Positions 8,067 through 15,138 of a stretch of DNA of 15,138 nucleotides are shown piece by piece. The position numbers were made by a program, and so were the translations under genes. The notes beneath the pieces are model-generated. The model did no database searches. It saw only the letters and a list, made by a program, of their open reading frames with translations, and was not told the origin of the DNA. The number at the start of each line of letters is the position of its first letter. Within the stretch, counting starts at the first letter, position 1. The stretch lies in the NCBI GenBank assembly GCA_027577415.1, contig JANBQS010000581.1:1-15138 (forward strand), written 5' to 3'. This DNA comes from Coemansia sp. RSA 922. Its lineage: Eukaryota; Kickxellomycota; Kickxellomycetes; Kickxellales; Kickxellaceae.

Positions 8067-9659
8067 TCACTTCATCTCAATTTCGGGGTTATCGGGAATA
8101 CCCGCGAATACTGACTCGGCTGGCAGTCCAAACTTTTCCGCTGGGAAGAGGTGGCCAATGGCCTGTGTAACGCGCCGCCGCCGGTCCATCGCATTGAGTG
8201 CATTATCTGACAATGCTACAGTCTTCACGGGCGCAGACTTGCGCTTGCGCGACTTTGTTAGTCGATGGCGCTTCAAGTAGCTCTGCTCCACCTGTTTATC
8301 CAGTTCGTCGATGACTTGGGTATACTCCTGGTACCCAGTGTGCTCTTTAGCTATTGGGAGCAGCCGTTCCTTGCGCTGCATATTAATTCTAGTCTGCTCA
8401 CGCAGTTGGCGCTGGAGCAATCGCATGGTCGCGCACACTTCGTCGTCCTCCCGGTCATCCCAATCGACGTCGTCGTCATCCAGAATGCCAATGTATCGCA
8501 ACTCGCGTTTCAATCGCTCTTCCAGCGAAATCGTCTCGCCACTCGACGAAAGTTGCCGCGGCTCCACACCGTCGTCGCTCTCCTCGCTGCCCGAATCGTT
8601 GGCGGGGTTGCCCTCGCCACCACCACTGCCGTTGACACCATTGCCAGTGACCTCGTGCTTGGAATGTGCGCCCCAGCCCTCGCCATTCAGCACTAGCCGC
8701 TCAGCAACCAGCGCCGAAATAATACGCTCTGTAAGTGGAGCCAGCCGCACCGAGTTTAATGACAGATCCGAGTCTACCAGGTCAGTGCCCGAAAACGATG
8801 CTGCCGCAGGTCGTTTGTGCGGGAGTTCCTCGAAGCTCAGCAAGTGTTTTGCGGCGTACCGCGTCTTGTTGTTGTTCATATGGTCAGGGAAATGTGAGAT
8901 CTCCTCCTCCGCCCACACGCGCGCGTAAAACTTGCCCAGCCGCGGTGTGGTGTATGACTCTTGGTTATCGGGAGTACTCTCTAAAAATGCAAGGTCGTCT
9001 TCGGTGATGCTGCGAAAGTACGGCTCTAGCGACGCCCAGAATGTCTGGATTTGTACCTGGTTGGCCACCTTGACACGCGAAAAGTCATCCTGCACTGGCG
9101 TCCCTGTGCTATGCCGGACCTTTGGTGGCAGCGCTGGCGAGTGGTCTTCGCTCGCCGCTTGAAAGTATTTGCCATCTCCGCCAAGCTTGCTGCTTGCATG
9201 CGCCGAGTTGTCGCTTTCAGATCCTCCCACCAGATTCGCTGGCAGGCTTGACTTGGCCCGCTTGTTAGCAGGCCTGTCTGTGCTCGACCTTGCCAATGCC
9301 ACCGTTTGTGGCACTGCCGATGCTGTGACAGTGTCGGCTACTCCTGTTGCCAATGTATGCAACAGCGGGCTGTCTTCTAACTTGTCCGCATCTCTATCAC
9401 GCTTGGTCCCTGCTCGCTCATCGATGCCGCTGCTGTTGCTGCCCTCACTCAGCTTGTTCTTCAGATATGCCTGACTCTGCTCAAGCTGCAGTACACGTGC
9501 CGATGCACGGGCCGACATGCGCTCAAGCTCTTCTTGGAGCTGGCGCAGCTCGCTACCCGACGGCGCCTTTCGACTGCTCAACTCATATGTTGATACAAAC
9601 TGCGATATCAGCGCCGACTTTTGTACCTCGGTCGTGGCAAATTGTGCAAATGTAGGCAT
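8067..9659 (-). CDS. ADA3: Transcriptional adaptor Ada3/Ngg1, SAGA and ADA acetyltransferase module subunit
   Basis: A 530-aa intronless frame, TGA at 8067. The start is the ATG at 9659 (G at -3), since the frame upstream has only a TTG before a stop. Ada3 bridges Gcn5 and Ada2 in the histone acetyltransferase module of SAGA/ADA in the nucleus. The family's C-terminal Ada3 domain (PF10198 type) is clear at about residues 377-475: SLEERLKRELRYIGIL, an acidic DDDDVDWDDREDDE stretch, then LLQRQLREQTRINMQRKERL, AKEHTGYQEY and IDELDKQVEQSYLKRHRL. A basic SRKRK follows. Residues about 36-71 form a predicted coiled coil (LRQLQEELERM). The central segment about 198-282 (VQIQTFWASLEPYFRSITEDD...) is a conserved-looking fungal block, and the linkers are Ser/Gly/Asp-rich. 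It is divergent from RFT1 across 382 bp. Confidence 0.93.
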   Translation of the reverse strand: MPTFAQFATTEVQKSALISQFVSTYELSSRKAPSGSELRQLQEELERMSARASARVLQLEQSQAYLKNKLSEGSNSSGIDERAGTKRDRDADKLEDSPLLHTLATGVADTVTASAVPQTVALARSSTDRPANKRAKSSLPANLVGGSESDNSAHASSKLGGDGKYFQAASEDHSPALPPKVRHSTGTPVQDDFSRVKVANQVQIQTFWASLEPYFRSITEDDLAFLESTPDNQESYTTPRLGKFYARVWAEEEISHFPDHMNNNKTRYAAKHLLSFEELPHKRPAAASFSGTDLVDSDLSLNSVRLAPLTERIISALVAERLVLNGEGWGAHSKHEVTGNGVNGSGGGEGNPANDSGSEESDDGVEPRQLSSSGETISLEERLKRELRYIGILDDDDVDWDDREDDEVCATMRLLQRQLREQTRINMQRKERLLPIAKEHTGYQEYTQVIDELDKQVEQSYLKRHRLTKSRKRKSAPVKTVALSDNALNAMDRRRRVTQAIGHLFPAEKFGLPAESVFAGIPDNPEIEMK

Positions 9660-10041
9660 GGCCAATCGAATAAAAAAAATTTGACGCGAGTAAGGAAAAT
9701 TTAATAGAACTACGCGTTGGTGCCAAGTTGGGCGAGCGAATTACCCGATACTGGCAAATGAGCTCTCGCTGACAATTCAAGACACAAAAATTCAAAGTGA
9801 AGAGCAAGGCAAATATTTCATCGCGTACGGCTAAACCCCCCAAAAAGGCGAAAGTCCACTCACCAACGCAATGGCTTGCACACGTGATCTGAATATCTTT
9901 ACTGAACAGCCATAGTTTCCCGTGGTCTAACATGTCTAACATGTCATCCGTGTTGGGCATTTGCCTCGCTTTATCTCTGACACCAGACTCGATATCTCGC
10001 CATTTACATAATCTACGACACCCACTGGCAGTATAGCGACG
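9660..10041. promoter_or_regulatory. Divergent promoter region between ADA3 and RFT1
   Basis: This 382-bp head-to-head gap must hold both promoters. It contains an A8 run at 9672-9679 just before the ADA3 start, an E-box-type CACGTG at 9881-9886, a C6 run near 9836-9841, and the 9-bp direct repeat at 9925-9942. No TATAAA is present near either start. A minus-strand GTGAGT near 9855-9860 could be a leader-intron donor for ADA3, but no good acceptor was found. Confidence 0.55.
9925..9942 (+). repeat. 9-bp perfect direct repeat (GTCTAACAT x2)
   Basis: GTCTAACAT occurs twice without a gap, followed by GTCA as the start of a degraded third copy. It sits about 100 bp upstream of the RFT1 ATG and within the shared promoter. 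It could be a duplicated factor-binding site or slippage; nothing in the sequence decides. Confidence 0.6.
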
Positions 10042-11766
10042 ATGGCATCGACAGCGGACTCGGCATTTTCGGGAGCGCAGTACCTGATGGGACTACAGGT
10101 CTTTGTCAAGCTGGCTACGTTTAGCATGAACGCCGTGGTGATCTATCTTGCTGGCAGCGAGGCATTTGGCGTTGCTTCAGTGCGATTCGAGCTGCTGTTG
10201 TCAACTATTCTGTTTCTATCGCGCGAGGGCATGCGCAGCGCGCTCTTGCGAATCGACGTAGACCGTAGTAGTGCTGGAGATCGAGCTCGGCCAGATATCA
10301 GTCGCTCCGGTGTGCAAAGACGGCGACCACCAGTACACGAGCAGCGCATTATCAATGCTGCGCTTGTACCTATTGGCGTTGGAGTAGCTATGGCCAGTGC
10401 TCTATATCTCTTCTACGTGACATATGGCACTCGTAGCAGCACATCCACCGACGCCTCGCACTACTATTTGTCTTTGGCACTGTACATTTTGGCTGCCTGG
10501 ATTGAGCTGTGCGTCGAGCCTCTATTTGCACTTTCGCGCTCGCGAGTTCTGTTCAAGTTGCAAGCCAAGTGCGAGGGCGTTGCAGTCGCTGGCCGCTGCA
10601 TTTCAATCGTTCTTGTCTTGCTTGTCGGTCGCTCTCTCAGCGGTGGCATAGACAACAATCCGTTCAAACTCGTTTCCTTTGCGGCTGGACAAATGGCCTA
10701 CGCCATTTTCATCCTGCTTTCTTACCTGTGGAGCATGTCTTACGAGCTCGAGTACTCGGTATGGAACTGCTATCTTCCGCGAAGGGTCGCGTTGGATTCA
10801 GAAGAGCGACACGTGGCATTCATTGGTCCTACTGTCAAGGGTCTGGCTATGACATTTGTTGGCCAGTCCTTGCTCAAGCACTTGTTAACTCAAGGCGACA
10901 ATATGGTGATGGCCCGATTCGCTACACCCGCTGAAATGGGCATATTCGCCTTTGTGACAAACTACGGATCAATCCCCGCACGCATCGTATTCCTCCCGCT
11001 AGAGGAAGCCTCGAGGGCAATGTTTTCAAAGATGGTCAGCCGAGATGGTGGGTCGGCCAGGGCAACCGGTTCCGATTTGGTGAGCATGAGCGCAGACGAC
11101 GCCCGCATTGCGCGTCATGTACTTACAACGCTGGGCAAACTCCACCTGCTTATTGGAACCATCTTGGTCGTATTTGGTACGCTTCTCTCGCCTACATTGC
11201 TCTCGTTCATTGGGCAAGGCGACTCTGCTGTGGCGTACACCCTTACTGCCTACTGCATCTACTTGCCCTTCATGGGCATGAATGGCTTCCTCGAAGCATT
11301 TGTGCACTGTGTTGCTACCAAGAGGCAGCTATTTGGCATTAGCGTCTGGATGGCATGCTTTACTGTCGTGTACGCGCTGTTTGCCGTTCAGATGCTCCAC
11401 GTCTTCAAGCTCGGTAGTACTGGTATGGTCGTAGCCAACATGCTCAACATGGCATTGCGTATCGGCTATTGCTGGCGGTTTATTTCGCGGTGGTTCAAGC
11501 AACTAGGTGCTACTCACGGACCACAGCTCGCTGCGATGATCCCGCATCCTGCTGTCTTGTACGCATGTCTGCTGTCTGGCGCTGTCATTTTAGCTGCCCT
11601 GACGTTCATTAGCCAGCAAGATCTGCTCAACCGAGCAGCTACTCTGTTGGCAAGCGCTGGGCTGGGAATCGTCGTTCTACGTGTGATATGGCGGTCTGAA
11701 CAGGCTTTTGTAAAGTCAGCACTCGCCCTTCGCTCAGGCCAACTTCAGCGACCAAAATCAGAGTAA
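10042..11766 (+). CDS. RFT1: RFT1, ER membrane protein of N-glycan precursor assembly
   Basis: A 574-aa intronless frame, normal for the family, with ATG at 10042 (A at -3, G at +4). Rft1 is a polytopic ER protein of the MOP flippase superfamily, required genetically for using Man5GlcNAc2-PP-dolichol in the lumen for N-glycosylation; whether it is itself the flippase is disputed. Family marks are YLMGLQVFVKLATFSMNAVV at 14-33, LSREGMRSALLR at 59-70, KHLLTQGDNMVMARFATP at 279-296 and NYGSIPARIVFLPLEEASR at 307-325. About a dozen hydrophobic segments are spread over the chain, among them 14-37, 107-127, 141-165, 183-196, 212-231, 364-389, 396-420, 431-455, 501-523 and 531-549. Loop 71-104 is arginine-rich and loop 331-356 is polar. 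There is no cleavable signal peptide. It converges on the PP4R3 gene. Confidence 0.96.
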   Translation: MASTADSAFSGAQYLMGLQVFVKLATFSMNAVVIYLAGSEAFGVASVRFELLLSTILFLSREGMRSALLRIDVDRSSAGDRARPDISRSGVQRRRPPVHEQRIINAALVPIGVGVAMASALYLFYVTYGTRSSTSTDASHYYLSLALYILAAWIELCVEPLFALSRSRVLFKLQAKCEGVAVAGRCISIVLVLLVGRSLSGGIDNNPFKLVSFAAGQMAYAIFILLSYLWSMSYELEYSVWNCYLPRRVALDSEERHVAFIGPTVKGLAMTFVGQSLLKHLLTQGDNMVMARFATPAEMGIFAFVTNYGSIPARIVFLPLEEASRAMFSKMVSRDGGSARATGSDLVSMSADDARIARHVLTTLGKLHLLIGTILVVFGTLLSPTLLSFIGQGDSAVAYTLTAYCIYLPFMGMNGFLEAFVHCVATKRQLFGISVWMACFTVVYALFAVQMLHVFKLGSTGMVVANMLNMALRIGYCWRFISRWFKQLGATHGPQLAAMIPHPAVLYACLLSGAVILAALTFISQQDLLNRAATLLASAGLGIVVLRVIWRSEQAFVKSALALRSGQLQRPKSE

Positions 11767-11914
11767 AGCCAGTCTCTAATAACAACAATATATATAATAG
11801 GAATCATTAAAGAATGCGTTGGTGGTTACATTGTCGGTTTTATAGAGGGTGCGTGCGCGTAGTGAACTGAGCACACATCGTTTTAGTTGGCAACAGCACG
11901 GCGCTAGACGTTTG
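11767..11914. terminator. Convergent 3' region of RFT1 and PP4R3
   Basis: A 148-bp gap between two stop codons. Near the RFT1 side lies an AT-rich element, ATATATATAATAG (about 11788-11800), similar to fungal efficiency elements, followed by ATTAAAG, a variant poly(A) signal. On the minus strand, CTCTATAAAACC (near 11840-11850) is the main A/T patch for the PP4R3 end. No canonical AATAAA is seen on either strand. Confidence 0.45.
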
Positions 11915-14900
11915 TCACAGGGACGCGGTCTTTGCCTTTTTGGGTGGCGACGAGGCCTCGGTAGGGCTACCTGACATGAGGCTAATCGGAGATGAGCTCT
12001 GCGAACACGACACCGAGTTTCGCCGCACGCTAGCTATATCTTCCGATCGACGATCTACGGACATCCTGTCATTGCTACCGCTTCCGTTGCCGTTAAGATA
12101 TCGCAAGTGATGCTGCTGCTGCTTTGCGTGGGTCCTCTGCAAGTCCGGCCTTTCGGCTTGTGGCCGAGATTCTGTTTCGTCAGCTATGTCGAGTATCTTT
12201 GCGTCGCCAAAAGACTTGCTCCTCTTATCAAAGGACAGAGGTGAGTGAGCGACGCCTGGAGCCGGTCTCCGATTCATAGTGCCATTTTGTGACTGCTTAT
12301 TAGCGACGCCGTTGGACTGGCAGGCTGTTGAAAGGCCAGTAGGGCTCGAGGACGTTCGATGGTAGGGCGCTGCGCCTATCCGGCCCACTGTCTGTCGCTT
12401 ACTACTCAGCCTGCGACTAATCGGCCGCCTCTCTGGAAAGGCCTCGGATATCGAAAGATGGCTACTAGCCATGCCAGCATTTCCAAAAGCCTCGGTAGTA
12501 TCAGTGGTGCTGCTAGCAGTGGCCAAGCCATTAGTAGCAGAGCCGAGTCGCTGGAGCGGAGGCGCCGTGGCAGGGAAGTCATCCCTTGTCTGCAGCAGAG
12601 CGCCTGCGCTCTCGTCGGGAGTCTTCTCTAGAACTTCCGACATGTATGTATCTCCTCCATCTACGGACAGGCTCGATGGACAGCTGACTACAAGCTCGTC
12701 AACGAGGTGTGGTTTGCTCTCCCCGCCAGAATATTGCTCCAAGCAGTCCTGCAAGACCTCCAACTCTGGCGACTCCTTCGCAACGAGCTTCCCTCGCCGA
12801 GCAATCCTACTGGGGACCTTGGCCAAGCCCTCGTCGTCGGCTGCAAAGTCACCATCGTCTTCCTCTGCCTCCAAGTAGGCATCTTCGATATCGTCAACGA
12901 CATGCGAGCCCCAGGGTCCACCGCCATCGGCATTTGGAGCAGCAAGGGAGCCGCGGCTTGCGGATTCTCGGCCAACAAGCATGTTGATTGACAGTGCGCT
13001 TCGGCGACTAGCGTCCACGGTTGGAGTAGCCATTCCCCCGTTCTTGGTCTGCTCGAGGCTAAGCAAGTGGTCATTGTAGGCCTGCCGCAGGTTCTCCAGC
13101 ACGGCGGGAATGCGCTCGAGTGCCTTGGTGTGAGCACCGAGTAAATGCGATAATAATGACGGCACGCGGTGGCAAGCCACAAAGGCAAACAGCTCGCGAC
13201 AAGCAGAGGTCAGCAGATTGTCGCGCGAGTACACACTAACGAATAGGTCGACAATGGGCCCCAGCAAGTGGTTGGCAGTCAAGTACTTGTTGTACACGTC
13301 GTCTTGCAGGCCAATGCACGCCCGAAAGAAGCGCAGGGCTGCCAGCTTTAGAAAGTTGTGTTTAGCCGAGAGAAATAGGCACATGCTATCGAAGGCCCCC
13401 GACGAAGTTATAAAACTCCGAGCGCGATATCCGTGGAAGCGCATCATCGATGACAGCAGCTCGCAAAGAAAGACATACAGCGCTGAACGCTTGTCGCGCG
13501 CACCCAAGCTTTCGACATCCTTGGCCGAGACTTTTAGCAGACACTCCATTGTGCTGTGGGCGTACAGCTCGTAGAACATGGCCAAGAAGTCCTCCGACTC
13601 GCTGTTGGCTTGGCCGCCGACTCCAATGTTGGCCATGTCAAAGGCATCGGCGGGCGGCGGCATGGTGTCGAGCAGAATACGCAAGAGCTCGCAGCATAGC
13701 AGCTGGATTTCCGAGCCAATCGCCCGCTTGGAACCCCGGATAACTAGGCTAAACAGTGTAGCGCCTTCGCGATCCTGTCGCATCTGAGCCAGAGCATACG
13801 ACCTCACAAGCGCTCGGTCTTGCTCGAGCACGGATAGCAAAACATCGGCGGCAGCAACTTGCAGCGACTGGTCGGCCTCTTGTAAGGCGTACTCGAATAC
13901 GTAGAACAGTCCGTGTTGGCTCAGAGTGCGATAGAGCCCGACTCGGTACACTGCCGGCAGAGTCTTTGTCATCGCGCTGAACTGACGAACAAACATGACG
14001 ACATTGCGCTTCTTTTCTGCGTCGCTAGACTCGTGCAGAGTTTCAAACAGGTCTTTGAGCAGCGACTCGTTGTTTTGCAGATAGTTGGTTATCTGCGCGT
14101 TGTTGAAGAAGATCAGGGCGTTGACGACGGGCAAGGTTCCTTCATCCAGAATCCCAGGCAGCACGACGTCCTTGAGGTACTGTAACCGAAAGTTCTGATG
14201 GATTTTGTTCTCCGTTGCTGCGTCTCCTATCGGCACCGCCTCTTTGTAGTGCGACCCAGAGCCTATAAAGTCCCGGTATACGCCACGCTCAACCGGGTGC
14301 TTGGGGTCGTGCTCCAGCATGCCAATAAACCCAACAATATTTTCGTCGCGGACAATGTGCTCGAATATGGACGAGTCGTTGAGAAGTACGATTCGCCGTG
14401 CAATGCTGTACAGAGTGTGCAGCTCTTCGGTGGCATCCAAGTCCTCGCATGTCTCATGGAGGCTCTGTAGCTGAGACAAGTATGTGTCCTTCAAGATAAA
14501 AGCCACTAATCGGTCTCGCTGGAACAAAGACTGGCTAGCTTCGCTGATAAGACGGTCGATCTCGCCAACATTGTTCATAGTTGGCTGTGGAAGAACGACG
14601 TCGCGGGATGTCGGACTGCGATCAAGGGCGTTCTCTACACCAAACCAAGTTGGATCGTCATCAACAGAGACGTATGTCAACACACATTGTTAGTATATAG
14701 CTCAGCGCGTATAATTTCAAGCACAAGCATCTGTGTCAGACGCACACCCTGAATTAAAGGATGACGCTTACCCTTAGTTGCGATTTCAAACTCGGCAATT
14801 TGACTCCTACAATGGAACAAACAAGGGCTCAAAACAAGCATGTTCGCAACGAATGCTGTTAGCTACACAATTGAGGCTATCGTGCATCGCCAGAGCCAGC

Positions 14901-15047
14901 TGTTCTCGCAAACTCGACACAATGGAATGAGGCGGCGAGAGTGGGGGAGATGGCACGGGACTTACAATATTGACAGGCAGCCTTCCTGTTCCTGAAAGCT
15001 CAACGCGAGGTCCTCTCCAGTCGGTTCTGTCCACACAATCAGCGTGG
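11915..15047 (-). CDS. PSY2: Protein phosphatase 4 regulatory subunit 3 (Psy2/SMEK family), 5' part missing
   Basis: Three exons are seen, complement(join(11915..14634,14772..14806,14966..>15047)), about 945 codons; earlier exons lie beyond the window. PP4R3 with PP4C and PP4R2 forms the phosphatase that counters DNA-damage signalling, mainly in the nucleus. The 82-nt exon gives TLIVWTEPTGEDLALSFQEQ, the end of the N-terminal EVH1/PH-like domain; its substrate groove is mostly outside. The 35-nt exon adds LSQIAEFEIATK. The last exon has VVLPQPTMNNVGEIDRLI, ETCEDLDATEELHTLYSIAR, GFIGMLEHDPKHP and RLQYLKDVVLPG, the SMEK domain, then helical-repeat sequence to about 13050 (FLKLAALRFFRACIGLQDD). 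The last 370 residues are Ser-rich and apparently disordered, ending PPKKAKTASL, a possible nuclear signal. The GTG at 14683 is intronic and not a start. Confidence 0.93.
14635..14771 (-). other. PP4R3 intron, 137 nt, with TACTAAC branch site
   Basis: Donor GTAAGC at 14771-14766, branch TACTAAC at 14695-14689, acceptor TAG at 14637-14635. The acceptor is the first AG after the branch site, 55 nt away. It is phase 1: the G left by the 35-nt exon joins AG to make a Glu codon before NALDRSPTSRD. Frame and family agree on both sides. Confidence 0.85.
14807..14965 (-). other. PP4R3 intron, 159 nt
   Basis: Donor GTAAGT at 14965-14960, CTAAC at 14862-14858, acceptor TAG at 14809-14807, branch-to-acceptor distance 52 nt. 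It is phase 2: TT from the upstream exon plus G makes Leu. A GAG lies inside the branch-acceptor interval and is passed over. Splicing gives EGCLSI-L-SQIAEFE, which fits the GCxxIWxxIxxVQ-like block of the family. Confidence 0.8.
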
Positions 15048-15138
15048 CTACAATGCAGTGTAATTCCACCAAACAAATCCCACCACACTTGCGCATATGC
15101 GAAAATGCGTAGCATTGCCGTTCAAGAGACAAGAACAC
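15048..15138 (-). other. Probable 3' end of a further PP4R3 intron
   Basis: Reading the minus strand, ATTGTAG ends at 15048 and is followed by CC ACG CTG ATT GTG TGG, where family similarity begins. The frame stays open further upstream but the peptide there (HMRKCGGICLVELHC) has no resemblance to PP4R3, so this is more likely intron. The donor is not visible; it may lie outside the window. Confidence 0.55.

Noticed and set aside
9660..9665. Start of ADA3 at the TTG at 9665
   Set aside because: Fungal nuclear genes start at ATG almost always; the ATG at 9659, two codons inside, has a good context.
9700..9865. Leader intron for ADA3 using the GTGAGT near 9855-9860
   Set aside because: No convincing branch site and acceptor pair upstream of the ATG; the only AG choices are poor, so it is left unannotated.
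12111..12123. CTG trinucleotide run in the PP4R3 gene
   Set aside because: Only four units encoding a short Gln run in a disordered tail; too short to be notable.
14635..14683. PP4R3 starting at 14683
   Set aside because: The codon is GTG, lies just after a TACTAAC branch site, and the encoded stretch MLTYVSVDDDPTWFGV is intronic; the gene continues upstream into exons with EVH1/PH-like domain sequence.
14807..15115. 102-codon minus-strand frame beginning MLRIFAYAQVWWDLF
   Set aside because: Although it overlaps the upstream PP4R3 exon, it is in the wrong frame; the family sequence TLIVWTEP...FQEQ is read one base over.

Overview
The window looks like nuclear DNA from a compact-genome fungus. 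Six protein genes can be named by family and one cannot. They are close together, on both strands, and have few, short GT-AG introns, some with a yeast-like TACTAAC or CTAAC branch site. Protein families and gene style fit an early-diverging fungus, possibly Zoopagomycota/Kickxellomycotina; that placement is an inference and is not tested here.

Layout, left to right. (1) 1-197, minus: the first 65 codons of a questin oxidase-like (AflY/DUF4243-type) protein, cut by the window edge. (2) 198-641: shared divergent promoter. (3) 642-1313, plus: orotate phosphoribosyltransferase (URA5). (4) 1314-1360: a 47-bp convergent gap. (5) 1361-5239, minus: the condensin ATPase SMC4, two exons, complete (1262 aa). 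(6) 5240-5697: SMC4 upstream region. (7) 5698-7350, minus: a 550-aa protein I do not recognise, with an N-terminal hydrophobic double segment, a long acidic low-complexity region with tandem repeats, and a duplicated C-terminal motif. (8) 7351-8066: the largest gap, with a TATA box for the preceding gene and a pair of back-to-back stem-loops followed by a plus-strand AATAAA. (9) 8067-9659, minus: ADA3/NGG1, the SAGA/ADA acetyltransferase adaptor. (10) 9660-10041: divergent promoter. (11) 10042-11766, plus: RFT1, the ER protein of N-glycan precursor assembly. (12) 11767-11914: convergent gap. (13) 11915 to beyond 15047, minus: PP4R3 (Psy2/SMEK), the protein phosphatase 4 regulatory subunit. I resolved its 5' part into two extra exons (35 nt and 82 nt) by frame and family match; its first exon(s) lie outside the window.

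The genes do not form a pathway. They are mainly housekeeping functions (pyrimidine synthesis, chromosome condensation, transcription coactivation, glycosylation, phosphatase regulation) arranged as divergent and convergent pairs. The most novel element is the unrecognised membrane-anchored acidic protein at 5698-7350. I found no mobile element, CRISPR array, tRNA or rRNA.
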